A DNA stretch of 38,604 nt from Streptomyces boncukensis (GTDB taxonomy: Bacteria > Actinomycetota > Actinomycetes > Streptomycetales > Streptomycetaceae): positions 1-38,604 of the forward strand of contig NZ_JAAKZZ010000011.1 in the NCBI RefSeq assembly GCF_011045075.1, given 5' to 3'. Of the stretch, positions 18,713-26,684 are shown piece by piece. The position numbers were made by a program, and so were the translations under genes. Below the pieces are notes generated by a model. The model made no database searches and was not told the DNA's origin. It saw nothing but the letters and a program-made list of their open reading frames with translations. The first letter of the stretch is position 1. Each line of letters starts with the position of its first letter.

Positions 18713-19863
18713 GCACGAAGGAACCCGCCACGGGCACCGGAGCTGCCCCCGTCGGCGAGCAGCCCGCCGCCCCCGGCGCGGGCTCCGGCATCGCCAGGCA
18801 GCTCTCCGCTCTCGACCGCTATCTGGCGGTGTGGATCCTGGCCGCCATGGCCGCCGGGATCGGCCTGGGCCGGGCGATCCCCGGGCTGAACGACGTGCTG
18901 AGCAAGGTCGAGATCGGCGGGGTCTCGCTGCCGATCGCGCTCGGCCTGCTGATCATGATGTACCCGGTGCTGGCCAAGGTCCGCTACGACAAGCTCGACA
19001 CCGTCACCGGCGATCGCAGGCTGATGGTCTCCTCGCTGGTCGTCAACTGGCTGCTGGGCCCGGCCGTGATGTTCGCGCTCGCCTGGATCTTCCTGTCCGA
19101 CCTGCCCGAGTACCGCACCGGGCTCATCATCGTCGGCCTCGCCCGCTGCATCGCCATGGTCATCATCTGGAACGACCTCGCCTGCGGCGACCGCGAGGCC
19201 GCCGCCGTCCTCGTCGCCCTCAACTCCGTCTTCCAGGTGATCGCCTTCGGGCTGCTCGGCTGGTTCTACCTCGACCTGCTCCCCGGCCGGCTCGGCCTGG
19301 GCGAGGGGCAGCACCTGGACATCTCGATGTGGAAGATCGCGCTGAACGTCGTCATCTTCCTCGGCGTCCCGCTCCTCGCGGGATACCTCACCCGCCGCAT
19401 CGGCGAGAAGAAGCTCGGCACGCAGAGCTACGAGAACCGGTTCCTTCCCAGGATCGGCCCGTTCGCGCTCTACGGGCTGCTGTTCACGATCGTCGTCCTC
19501 TTCGCGCTCCAGGGGAAGACGATCACCTCGCAGCCGCTGGACGTGGCCCGCATCGCGCTGCCGCTGCTCGTGTACTTCGGCGTGATGTGGTTCGGCACCT
19601 TCGCCCTCGGCAAGGCCGTCGGGCTCGCCTACGACCGCACCGCGACGCTCGCTTTCACCGCAGCCGGCAACAACTTCGAGCTGGCCATCGCGGTGGCCAT
19701 CGCGACCTTCGGCGTCACCAGCGGCCAGGCCCTCTCCGGCGTCGTGGGCCCGCTCATCGAGGTCCCGGTGCTCATCGCGCTCGTGTACGTCTCGCTCGCC
19801 TGGCGCCGCAGGTTCGGAGCGCGGGCGCTGACCACCGCAGCATCGCAGCCGCAGGAGGGCTGA
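18709..19863 (+). CDS. acr3: ACR3-family arsenite efflux permease
   Basis: 384 aa, ten predicted membrane helices after a Pro/Ala-rich N-terminal tail of about 35 residues. Family landmarks are LGLLIMMYPVLAKV, LARCIAMVIIWNDLACGD with the functional cysteine, LNSVFQVIAFG, and the late AFTAAGNNFELAIAVA. Acr3 exports arsenite, in some members antimonite, using the proton gradient. The GTG start is coupled to arsR. Confidence 0.93.
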   Translation: MSTKEPATGTGAAPVGEQPAAPGAGSGIARQLSALDRYLAVWILAAMAAGIGLGRAIPGLNDVLSKVEIGGVSLPIALGLLIMMYPVLAKVRYDKLDTVTGDRRLMVSSLVVNWLLGPAVMFALAWIFLSDLPEYRTGLIIVGLARCIAMVIIWNDLACGDREAAAVLVALNSVFQVIAFGLLGWFYLDLLPGRLGLGEGQHLDISMWKIALNVVIFLGVPLLAGYLTRRIGEKKLGTQSYENRFLPRIGPFALYGLLFTIVVLFALQGKTITSQPLDVARIALPLLVYFGVMWFGTFALGKAVGLAYDRTATLAFTAAGNNFELAIAVAIATFGVTSGQALSGVVGPLIEVPVLIALVYVSLAWRRRFGARALTTAASQPQEG

Positions 19864-19926
19864 GCGTCATGCGACACCTGGGGGCATTGAGCGGCGGAGT
19901 CTCCGCGGGCGGGACAGCGGGCACGG

Positions 19927-20598
19927 TCAGTACGGCAGCGGCAGGCTCTGGGTGACGCGCCACAGCCGACGGGGCAGTTCGCCTTCCTCGAAGGCGTGGA
20001 CCTCCTGCAGGTTCCAGCCTTCGGCGAGGGCGTCGACCAGGGCGCGGTGGAAGAAGTGCACCGCGAAGCCGCCGTGTTCGTAGATGTCGTCGCCCGCTGC
20101 GGTGCCGATGCCGTAGTGGGCGTCACCGGTGTGCCGCACGGTGTAGACGAAGGTTCCGCCCGGTCGGAGAACGCGGCGGACCTCGCCGGCCAGGGCGTGG
20201 ATCTCCTGTGTGGACAGGGCCATGCACAGCAGCATGTGGGCGAAGGCCGCGTCCACCGAGGCGTCCGGAAACGGCAGCGGCTGCCGCACGTCGTGCACGG
20301 CGGTGGTCACCCGGTGACCGACTCCTGCGGAGCGGGCGGCGTCGCGCAGCTGCTCCAGTCCCGTGGGGCTGAAGTCGGTGGCCTGCACGGTGAAGCCCTC
20401 GCGGGCGAAGAGGAGCGCGTCACGGCCGTGCCCGGCTCCCAACTCCAGTACGTCCCTGGCCCCGGCTGTCCGGAACGCCTCGGCGGCGTGGGCCGCGGGG
20501 GCGGACGGCTCCTGGCCGTACATGCCCGGATGGGCCTGGTAGGTGTTCTGCCAGTGCTGCCGCTGTGCGTCTGCCAGGTCCCGGTGGGCGCCGTTCAT
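19927..20598 (-). CDS. Class I SAM-dependent methyltransferase
   Basis: 223 aa from the ATG at 20598, overlapping the desulfurase stop (ATGA). Motif I is VLELGAGHGRDALLFA, followed by the acidic loop VQATDFSP, and LRPGGTFVYTVRH after the core. An N-terminal HWQNTYQAHPGMYG precedes the domain. It lacks the conserved cysteines of ArsM arsenite methyltransferases. Small TehB-like enzymes with this layout methylate chalcogen or thiol compounds. As third gene after an ArsR-rhodanese and a cysteine desulfurase it may methylate a sulfur or selenium species, but the substrate is unknown. Confidence 0.8.
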   Translation of the reverse strand: MNGAHRDLADAQRQHWQNTYQAHPGMYGQEPSAPAAHAAEAFRTAGARDVLELGAGHGRDALLFAREGFTVQATDFSPTGLEQLRDAARSAGVGHRVTTAVHDVRQPLPFPDASVDAAFAHMLLCMALSTQEIHALAGEVRRVLRPGGTFVYTVRHTGDAHYGIGTAAGDDIYEHGGFAVHFFHRALVDALAEGWNLQEVHAFEEGELPRRLWRVTQSLPLPY

Positions 20599-21794
20599 GT
20601 CGCTGAGCCTTCCCTCTCTGTGCTGGTTCCGGCGGCCGTGATGAGCAACTCGGCGGCCGACCGTGTGTCCTCGGCCGTGGTCCAGCGGCCCAGGGACAGG
20701 CGGAGTGCGCCCAGCGCCCGCTGCGGGCCGAGGCCCGTGGCGGCCAGGACCGGGGAGGGTGTGTGCCGGCCGCTGTGGCAGGCGGAACCGGTCGAGGCAG
20801 CCAGCCGCGGCAGAGCGGCGAGCAGTTCGTGCCCGCGGGCCCCGTCGATGCTGACGTTCAGCGTGTTCGGCAGTCGCGCGCTCCCCTCGGCCGGTCCGTT
20901 CAGCCGCACCCGGCCGGGCAACCCGCGCGCCAGGCGGGTGTGCAGGTCGTCGCGCAGCCCGGCCAGCCGCCGGCCTTCCCCGCGCGCCAGCGCGTCGGTG
21001 GCCAGCTGCGCGGCGCTGCCGAGCGCGACGGCCAGCGCCACGCTCTCGGTGCCCGCTCGCAGGCCCCGTTCCTGTCCGCCGCCGTAGGCGACCGGCTCCA
21101 GCTCCACCCCGCTGCGTACATACAGCGCGGCGGCGCCCTTGGGCGCGTACATCTTGTGGCCCACCACGGTCAGCAGGTCCACGCCGAGCGTGCCGACGTC
21201 CAGGGGGATTTTTCCGGCCGCCTGGGCCGCGTCGCAGTGGAAGAGCGCACCGCGCCGACGGGCGAGAGCAGCCAGCTCCCCGACGGGCTGCAGAGCACCG
21301 GTCTCGTTGTTGGCGGCCATCACCGACACCAGCACCGTGTCCTCCTCCAGCGCGTCGGCCAGCGCCGCCGGGGTGACCAGTCCGTCCGCGTCGACCGGCA
21401 GGTAGGTCACCCGTACGCCGTGCAGCCGTTCCAGGGCCCGGCACGTCTCCAGGACGGCCGGGTGTTCGGTGACCTGCGTGATCACGTGCGGGCGCCGTCG
21501 GCCGCGGGCGAGGGCCGCCCCGCGGACCGCCAGCTGGTCGGCCTCGGAGCCCGAACCGGTGAACACGATCTCGGCCGGGGTCGCGCCGATCAGAACCGCT
21601 GTCTGCTCCCGCGCCTCACCCAGCGCACGGCGCGGCTCCTCGGCGTAGCCGTGGCCGCTGGAGGGGTTGCCGAACCAGTGGGAGAGGTAGGGAAGCATCG
21701 CTTCCGTCACCCGGGGGTCGACGGGGGTGGTCGCGTTGTAGTCCAGATAGAGCGGGCCGTCGTCCAGCCCTCCCGGCGCCGGAGGCGTGCTCAC
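20595..21794 (-). CDS. Cysteine desulfurase (NifS/IscS-like)
   Basis: 399 aa from the GTG at 21794, overlapping the upstream stop (GTGA). The PLP lysine K214 is in VGHKMYAPKG, with H111 (TEHPAVLETC) and D188 (HCDAAQ) as other cofactor contacts. The catalytic cysteine C339 is in STGSACHSG. It removes sulfur from cysteine as a protein persulfide, and the rhodanese domain encoded just upstream is a natural acceptor. It is not accompanied by Fe-S scaffold genes, so a detoxification or sulfur-trafficking role seems more likely than Fe-S assembly (inference). Confidence 0.9.
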   Translation of the reverse strand: MSTPPAPGGLDDGPLYLDYNATTPVDPRVTEAMLPYLSHWFGNPSSGHGYAEEPRRALGEAREQTAVLIGATPAEIVFTGSGSEADQLAVRGAALARGRRRPHVITQVTEHPAVLETCRALERLHGVRVTYLPVDADGLVTPAALADALEEDTVLVSVMAANNETGALQPVGELAALARRRGALFHCDAAQAAGKIPLDVGTLGVDLLTVVGHKMYAPKGAAALYVRSGVELEPVAYGGGQERGLRAGTESVALAVALGSAAQLATDALARGEGRRLAGLRDDLHTRLARGLPGRVRLNGPAEGSARLPNTLNVSIDGARGHELLAALPRLAASTGSACHSGRHTPSPVLAATGLGPQRALGALRLSLGRWTTAEDTRSAAELLITAAGTSTEREGSAT

Positions 21795-22471
21795 GCCCCC
21801 TCCCCGGCTCCGGCCGACACCGGCAGTCCGGCCAGCCGCCACTCCAGCATCCCGTCGGTCAGCCGCACCGCGCGCCTTCCCCGCCGGGCCAGCAGCCGCA
21901 CCGCGTCGTAGGCGAGCGCGCAGTACTCACCACGGCAGTACACGACGACCTCCACCCCCTCCGGCAGCTCACCGATCCGGTCCGCCAGCTCCCCGACCGG
22001 AATCGACAGCGCACCGGGGATGTGGCCCGCCCGGTACTCCTCCGCCGGCCGCACATCCAGCAGCACCGCCGTCCCGGCCTGCAACGAGGCCCGCATCTGC
22101 GGCACGCTGAACTCGCGCCCCCCGTCCGGTCCGAGGAACGCGACGCGCGCAGGCTCCACAGCGGGCTGGCGGTCCTGCGCCACCTGCTGCAACAGCACGC
22201 ACAGCCGCGCCACATCGTCGCCGGCCAGGCGGTAGAACACCTTCACGCCCTCGCGGCGCGTGGCCACCAGACCGGCCTGCTTGAGCGTCTGCAGATGCGC
22301 CGACGCGGTCGTGACGTTCAGCCCTGCCGTCCGCGCCAGACCCTCCACGCTGCGCTCGCCCTGCGCGAGCAGGTCCAGCAGCTCCAGCCGCTTCCCGCTC
22401 CCCAGCGCCTTCCCGGTCGCCGCGAACGCCTCGTACAGCGCGGCTTTGGCGCCGTCCTCCGTCTCCGCCAT
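21791..22471 (-). CDS. ArsR-type regulator fused to a rhodanese domain
   Basis: 226 aa from the second of two adjacent ATGs (22471), which has ggagga at suitable spacing. The N-terminal winged helix (about 20-95) has LNVTTASAHLQTLKQAGLV. The C-terminal rhodanese (about 125-225) has LLDVRPAEEYRAGHIPGA and the active loop C179-RGEY-C184. Such fusions are thought to sense persulfide or related reactive species through the rhodanese cysteine. It is first in a GTGA/ATGA-coupled operon with the desulfurase and methyltransferase. A dyad at 22478-22493 overlaps its ribosome site, suggesting self-repression. Confidence 0.9.
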   Translation of the reverse strand: MAETEDGAKAALYEAFAATGKALGSGKRLELLDLLAQGERSVEGLARTAGLNVTTASAHLQTLKQAGLVATRREGVKVFYRLAGDDVARLCVLLQQVAQDRQPAVEPARVAFLGPDGGREFSVPQMRASLQAGTAVLLDVRPAEEYRAGHIPGALSIPVGELADRIGELPEGVEVVVYCRGEYCALAYDAVRLLARRGRRAVRLTDGMLEWRLAGLPVSAGAGEGA

Positions 22472-22477
22472 CATTCC

Positions 22478-22493
22478 TCCATAGATCCATGGA
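22478..22493. promoter_or_regulatory. Dyad over the ribosome site of the ArsR-rhodanese gene
   Basis: tccat-agatcc-atgga, 16 bp with one imperfect central pair, starting 7 bp before the chosen ATG. Probable operator of the ArsR-rhodanese protein. Confidence 0.5.
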
Positions 22494-22545
22494 AGAGCGT
22501 AATAGGTCGAACGCGAGTCCGAAACCAGCGCGATGCTGTCAGCTC

Positions 22546-22575
22546 GTATGGGATTTCGATATGCCGACGATATGT
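22546..22575. promoter_or_regulatory. VanR box between vanR and the ArsR-rhodanese operon
   Basis: Contains cgatatg-ccga-cgatatg, a direct repeat with 11-bp period as expected for an OmpR-type regulator. The 30 bases align with 27748-27778 and the complement of 27855-27885 with one gap and few mismatches. It ends 22 bp before the vanR ATG, but its orientation relative to the conserved catac element matches a promoter facing left, toward the rhodanese operon. Confidence 0.7.
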
Positions 22576-22597
22576 GCTGGCTCGTACCGTTGAACGC

Positions 22598-23293
22598 ATG
22601 CGTGTGCTGGTGGTCGAGGACGAGCTCTACATGGCAGAGGCCATCCGCGATGGGCTGCGCCTGGAGGCGATCGCGGCCGACATCGCCGGTGACGGTCACA
22701 CTGCTCTGGAGCTGTTGAGCGTCAACGCTTACGACATCGCCGTCCTCGATCGCGACATCCCGGGCCCTTCCGGTGACGAGATCGCCGAGCACATCGTCGC
22801 CTCCGGCAGCGGCCTTCCGATCCTGATGCTCACCGCCGCCGACCGGCTCGACGACAAGACATCCGGGTTCGAGCTGGGCGCCGACGACTATCTCACCAAG
22901 CCGTTCGACCTGCGCGAGCTCGTACTCAGGCTCAGAGCACTCGACCGCAGACGCGCCCACAGCAGACCGCCCGTGCGGGAGATCGCCGGCCTGCGTCTGG
23001 ATCCGTTCCGTCGCGAGGTCTACCGGGACGGCCGGTACGTCGCGCTGACGAGGAAGCAGTTCGCGGTGCTCGAAGTCCTGGTTGCCGCCGAGGGCGGTGT
23101 GATCAGCGCCGAGGAGCTGCTGGAACGGGCGTGGGACGAGAACACCGATCCGTTCACGAACGCCGTGCGCATAACGGTCTCGGCGTTGCGGAAGCGGCTG
23201 GGTGAACCCGGGCTGATCGCCACCGTGCCGGGCGTCGGGTACTGCATCGACACCCGGTCGGCTGCCGGCGGCCGGGGAGCGGAGGGTGGATAG
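22598..23293 (+). CDS. vanR: VanR response regulator of glycopeptide resistance
   Basis: 231 aa, OmpR family. The receiver domain has the acidic pair (EDE at 7-9), phosphoacceptor D51 in VLDRDIPGPSG and K in LTKPFD. The winged-helix effector domain has LTRKQFAVLEVLV and ITVSALRKRLGEPGLIATVPGVGYCI. Length and key residues agree with Streptomyces VanR. When phosphorylated by VanS it would activate vanHAX and the murF-vanK unit. It overlaps vanS by 8 bp. The function is supported by the adjacent vanHAX genes and the shared box in all three promoter regions. Confidence 0.93.
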   Translation: MRVLVVEDELYMAEAIRDGLRLEAIAADIAGDGHTALELLSVNAYDIAVLDRDIPGPSGDEIAEHIVASGSGLPILMLTAADRLDDKTSGFELGADDYLTKPFDLRELVLRLRALDRRRAHSRPPVREIAGLRLDPFRREVYRDGRYVALTRKQFAVLEVLVAAEGGVISAEELLERAWDENTDPFTNAVRITVSALRKRLGEPGLIATVPGVGYCIDTRSAAGGRGAEGG

Positions 23294-24377
23294 GCGCCCC
23301 GGGCTGAGCATTCGCGTCAAGTTCACGCTCAGCTACGCCGGCTTCCTCGCGGTCGCTGGAGCTCTGCTGATCGGGGTCTTGTGGTTCTTTCTCGTGAGAG
23401 ACCGGTCGATGCTCTACATTCCTACGCTCGACGACTTCCAGCTCCTCCTCAGGCCCCGCAACTTCGGCCCGCGCCTCTTCGTTCCTGCGGCCATCGCCAC
23501 ACTCACGGTGATGCTGGTGGTAGGGCTGGTGGGCGGGTGGCTCCTCGCGGGCCGCATGCTTGCTCCCGTCACGCGCATCACGAACGCCACCCGGAGGGCC
23601 GCGGGCGGATCGCTCTCGTACCGGATCGAGCTGGAGGGACGAAACGACGAGTTCCGTGAGCTCGCCGACGCCTTCGACTCCATGCTCGCGCAGCTCGAAG
23701 CACGTGACGCCGAGCAGCAGAGGTTCGCTGCCAACGCCTCTCACGAGCTGCGTACCCCGCTGGCGATCACACAGACCCTTCTCGATGCCGCCCGCAACGA
23801 CCCGAACCGCGACGGCGGCGAGCTCGACGATCGCCTCCGCGCTGTCAACGCCCGAGCGATCGACCTCACCGAGGCACTGCTGCTGCTCAGCCGCGCCGAC
23901 CTGCACTCCTTCAGCCGGGAAGACGTCGACCTGTCCCTCATCGCGGAAGAAGCGGCCGAGTCGCTCCTCCCGTTCGCGGAAAGGCACGGCGTCACCATCG
24001 AGACCTCCGGGGCCATTGCGCCCACCGTCGGCTCGTACGCGCTCCTGTTGCAGCTGACCACGAATCTGCTGCACAACGCGATCGTCCACAACCTTCCCGA
24101 GCACGGCACCGTGCAGGTCAGCACCGCCATCGGCCCCGAGTCCGTCCTGCTCACGGTCGAGAACACCGGCGACAAGCTCAGCCCCCAGCTGGTCTCGACA
24201 CTCACCGAGCCGTTTCAGCGCGGCACCGCACGCATACGCCCGGACCACGCGGGGGTGGGCCTTGGCCTGGCGATCGTCAAGAGCATCGCTCAGGCACACG
24301 ACGGAACCCTCACTCTCAGCCCCCGGGCTGCCGGCGGGCTCCGCGTCGCGCTGCAACTGCCCGCCGCCCGGCGATGA
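23286..24377 (+). CDS. vanS: VanS sensor histidine kinase
   Basis: 363 aa from the GTG at 23286. TM1 spans about 13-37, a short external loop about 38-62 (residues SMLYIPTLDDF), and TM2 about 64-88. A HAMP linker follows, then the H-box ANASHELRTPLA with H153, the N-box NLLHNAIVHN and the G-box GVGLGLAIV. The short sensor loop resembles Streptomyces-type VanS, which responds to the glycopeptide itself, rather than enterococcal types with larger sensor domains. It directly abuts the convergent C39-like gene: the vanS stop ends at 24377 and the neighbour's stop begins at 24378. Confidence 0.93.
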   Translation: MDRRPGLSIRVKFTLSYAGFLAVAGALLIGVLWFFLVRDRSMLYIPTLDDFQLLLRPRNFGPRLFVPAAIATLTVMLVVGLVGGWLLAGRMLAPVTRITNATRRAAGGSLSYRIELEGRNDEFRELADAFDSMLAQLEARDAEQQRFAANASHELRTPLAITQTLLDAARNDPNRDGGELDDRLRAVNARAIDLTEALLLLSRADLHSFSREDVDLSLIAEEAAESLLPFAERHGVTIETSGAIAPTVGSYALLLQLTTNLLHNAIVHNLPEHGTVQVSTAIGPESVLLTVENTGDKLSPQLVSTLTEPFQRGTARIRPDHAGVGLGLAIVKSIAQAHDGTLTLSPRAAGGLRVALQLPAARR

Positions 24378-25067
24378 TCAGGATGAGTTCGAGCCGTACG
24401 ATGTCGCGCTGACCAGGATTCCTCGTCCTGCATGGAATCGCTCGAAGACGCGTATGGGCAGCGATGCGGATTCCGCATTGTGGGAGTAGCCCGACGGATC
24501 ATGGAACCGCACCCTCCCGCCATGGGTCGCGTGAATCAGCACAAGATGCCCTCCCCGTCGCGGTTCGTGGATTCTCGGGTCGCGAATCTCAGGCGATACC
24601 GACGCGATCATGACCTGCCCCGGCCGCACCTCCCGGGCGGATATGTGGAGTGGTGTGTACTCGACCAGTTGACAGGTGAATCCGAACTGTGAACCGACCC
24701 ATGCCATGAACGGCCTGTAGAGCAGTCCGCGGACCCTGCCCGGAGGGTCCACCACATAGCAGCCCCAGTTGAGGGCCAGCGCAAGGAGTTCACGCATCGG
24801 CAGTCGGACGTCCGTCCAGCCGCGGAGCAGCGACTGCAGACATGCCAGGCCGCAGACTTTGCGGGACCAGAACAGGTACTCCTCGCGCGAGCGGTATCCA
24901 TCGGAGGCCCAGTCGTGCAGTTCCGATGGATCAGTATGCCTCAAGAAGACCTCAAGCCCCGACGGGTCGGCGCGCCGCATGACGACCTCGTCGTTCCGTT
25001 CCAGGCTTCCCCACTGCGAGACGTAAGGGAGACGTACACTATGTGATGGGAAAGTCGAAATAGACAT
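24378..25067 (-). CDS. C39-like papain-fold cysteine peptidase, fourth gene of the vanHAX operon
   Basis: 229 aa from the ATG at 25067, which overlaps the vanX end by 29 bp. The start is supported by the N-terminal LPYVSQWGS, typical of C39-like domains. Candidate catalytic residues are C72 (RKVCGLACLQSLL), H174 (GGHLVLIHATHGG) and D190 (RFHDPSGY), in the C39 order. No signal peptide or membrane segment is seen, so it is probably cytoplasmic. There is no ABC transporter or leader peptide nearby, so a bacteriocin-processing role is unlikely. The tight overlap with vanX implies co-expression with vanHAX. A role in wall-precursor handling or in tolerance to D-Lac-ended precursors is speculative. 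Confidence 0.72.
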   Translation of the reverse strand: MSISTFPSHSVRLPYVSQWGSLERNDEVVMRRADPSGLEVFLRHTDPSELHDWASDGYRSREEYLFWSRKVCGLACLQSLLRGWTDVRLPMRELLALALNWGCYVVDPPGRVRGLLYRPFMAWVGSQFGFTCQLVEYTPLHISAREVRPGQVMIASVSPEIRDPRIHEPRRGGHLVLIHATHGGRVRFHDPSGYSHNAESASLPIRVFERFHAGRGILVSATSYGSNSS

Positions 25068-25647
25068 CGGAATAGGGCTCGCTTCTCAGTGTGTAGTGCC
25101 ACCACTCGCAGTCGTATCGGTCAAATCCGCAGTCCTCCATGATGGAGCAGAGGAGCTCGCGGTTTTCCGCCTCGATGGGCGTGATTCCTCCTGCCCCATG
25201 ATGTGAGACCGGGTCCATGAGGTCATGGTGGCCGCCCATGCGAGTCATGTCCCCGGTGGCAAGGGCATAGAGCGTCAAGTCGACGGTGCTGCCACGGCTG
25301 TGGCCCGACTTGGCCGCCACGTATCCTTTGCCGAACAGCTCGGATCTGTCGATACTGGGGTAGTGCCGCCGCTTCGTCCGACCATCCTCCGGCTGTTCTG
25401 ACCAGTGCAGGAAGCAGTCGACGGCGCGCTGCGGACGGTATCCGTCCCAAACGAGCAAGCCGAAGCCGAGGGATGCGGCTTTTTCCTGCGCCCGTCCCAG
25501 GGCTGTGCACAGCGCTCTCGTGCCGACTATGCGATTTGCCAGGTATCCGTCCACCGGCTTTCCGGTGAAGTTGTCCCAGGTGGCGTACTTGGCATCCCAG
25601 CGGATGCCGGGCACCAGCTCGTCCACGTACACGAAGTCGTCGGTCAT
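25039..25647 (-). CDS. vanX: D-Ala-D-Ala dipeptidase VanX
   Basis: 202 aa zinc dipeptidase. The ligands H116 (SGHSRGSTVD), D123 and H184 (EWWH), catalytic base E181 and R71 (WDGYRPQ) fall at the same numbers as in enterococcal VanX. It destroys D-Ala-D-Ala in the cytoplasm so that only D-Ala-D-Lac enters precursors. It overlaps vanA upstream by 4 bp and the C39-like gene downstream by 29 bp. Confidence 0.96.
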   Translation of the reverse strand: MTDDFVYVDELVPGIRWDAKYATWDNFTGKPVDGYLANRIVGTRALCTALGRAQEKAASLGFGLLVWDGYRPQRAVDCFLHWSEQPEDGRTKRRHYPSIDRSELFGKGYVAAKSGHSRGSTVDLTLYALATGDMTRMGGHHDLMDPVSHHGAGGITPIEAENRELLCSIMEDCGFDRYDCEWWHYTLRSEPYSDVYFDFPIT

Positions 25648-26684
25648 CGCTTCTTCCGGTCCAGCGTCATGGACACGAGCCGGTCGAGCACGTCGGAAAG
25701 CTGCAGCCCCGCGGCGGCCATCATCCGGGGATAGCGGCTGTAGGAGGTCATGCCGGGCAGGGTGTTGACCTCGTTGAGCACCACCTGGCCGTCCTCCTTG
25801 AGGAACACGTCCACGCGGGCAAGCCCCTGGCAGCCCAGCGCGCGGTAGAGGGTCTTGGCGCTCTCCTGGACGAGCCGGCGCGATGCTTCGGAGATGTCGG
25901 CGGGAACGATGAACGTCGAGTTCTCCGAACCCGTCTCCGGTGCGTCCTCCTGGTGGATCCTGAAGAATCCGTGTGAGAGGGCCACCCGGTCCACCTCGCC
26001 CGCGAACGGGGCGAATGGTTCCCCCAGGATCGCGCAGCCGACCTCGCTCCCGGCCACAGCCTCTTCAATCAGGACCTTCGAGTCGTACTGCCGTGCCGCG
26101 TCCAGTGCACTCGGCAAGTCCTCTGCTCCGGCAACCTTGCTGACGCCGAAAGATGAACCCGAACGGGCGGGCTTCACGAAGACAGGATAAGGAAGCTGGT
26201 CGACGTCGGCCTTCTCGTTCTCCGCGACTACCCAGAAGTTGGGCGTGGCGATACCCGCGCTCTTGGCGACGGTGTAGGTCAGGGATTTGTCCATGCATAC
26301 GGCAGAGCTCTGGACATCGCAGCCGACATAGGGCACGCCGGAGAGCTCCAACAGGCCCTGGATCGCGCCGTCTTCGCCGAGCGGGCCGTGCAGAACGGGC
26401 AACACGAGGTCCAGATGGATCACTTCGAATCGTCCCTGTTCCAGGACGAGCAGTCCGTGGACGCTGCGGTCGGGTGACAGCATGACCGGACGGGCGCCCA
26501 CGCTCTCCCCGGCTGCGCCGGGGGCGTCACAGAGCTTCCAGGAACCGGACTGCGTAATGCTGATCCAATACGGTTCGTAGGTATCGGTGTCGAGGTTCTT
26601 TGCGACCTCTTGGGCGGACTTGACGGAGACGGGGTGTTCTTCGGAAGAGCCTCCGAAGATGATGCCGATATTCAACCTGCTCAT
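25644..26684 (-). CDS. vanA: D-alanine-D-lactate ligase VanA
   Basis: 346 aa ATP-grasp ligase. The start IGIIFGGSSEEHPVSVKSA, the segment FVKPARSGSSFGV, and VLNEVNTLPGMTSYSRYPRM are VanA-type. H244 in FFRIHQE is at the same number as the histidine that favours D-lactate over D-alanine in VanA. It joins D-Ala and D-Lac. It overlaps vanH (ATGA) and vanX (4 bp), giving the canonical H-A-X order. Confidence 0.96.
   Translation of the reverse strand: MSRLNIGIIFGGSSEEHPVSVKSAQEVAKNLDTDTYEPYWISITQSGSWKLCDAPGAAGESVGARPVMLSPDRSVHGLLVLEQGRFEVIHLDLVLPVLHGPLGEDGAIQGLLELSGVPYVGCDVQSSAVCMDKSLTYTVAKSAGIATPNFWVVAENEKADVDQLPYPVFVKPARSGSSFGVSKVAGAEDLPSALDAARQYDSKVLIEEAVAGSEVGCAILGEPFAPFAGEVDRVALSHGFFRIHQEDAPETGSENSTFIVPADISEASRRLVQESAKTLYRALGCQGLARVDVFLKEDGQVVLNEVNTLPGMTSYSRYPRMMAAAGLQLSDVLDRLVSMTLDRKKR

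Noticed and set aside
19927-20598. Arsenite methyltransferase ArsM
   Set aside because: Near the ars genes, but the conserved arsenic-binding cysteines are absent, so only a general methyltransferase is called.
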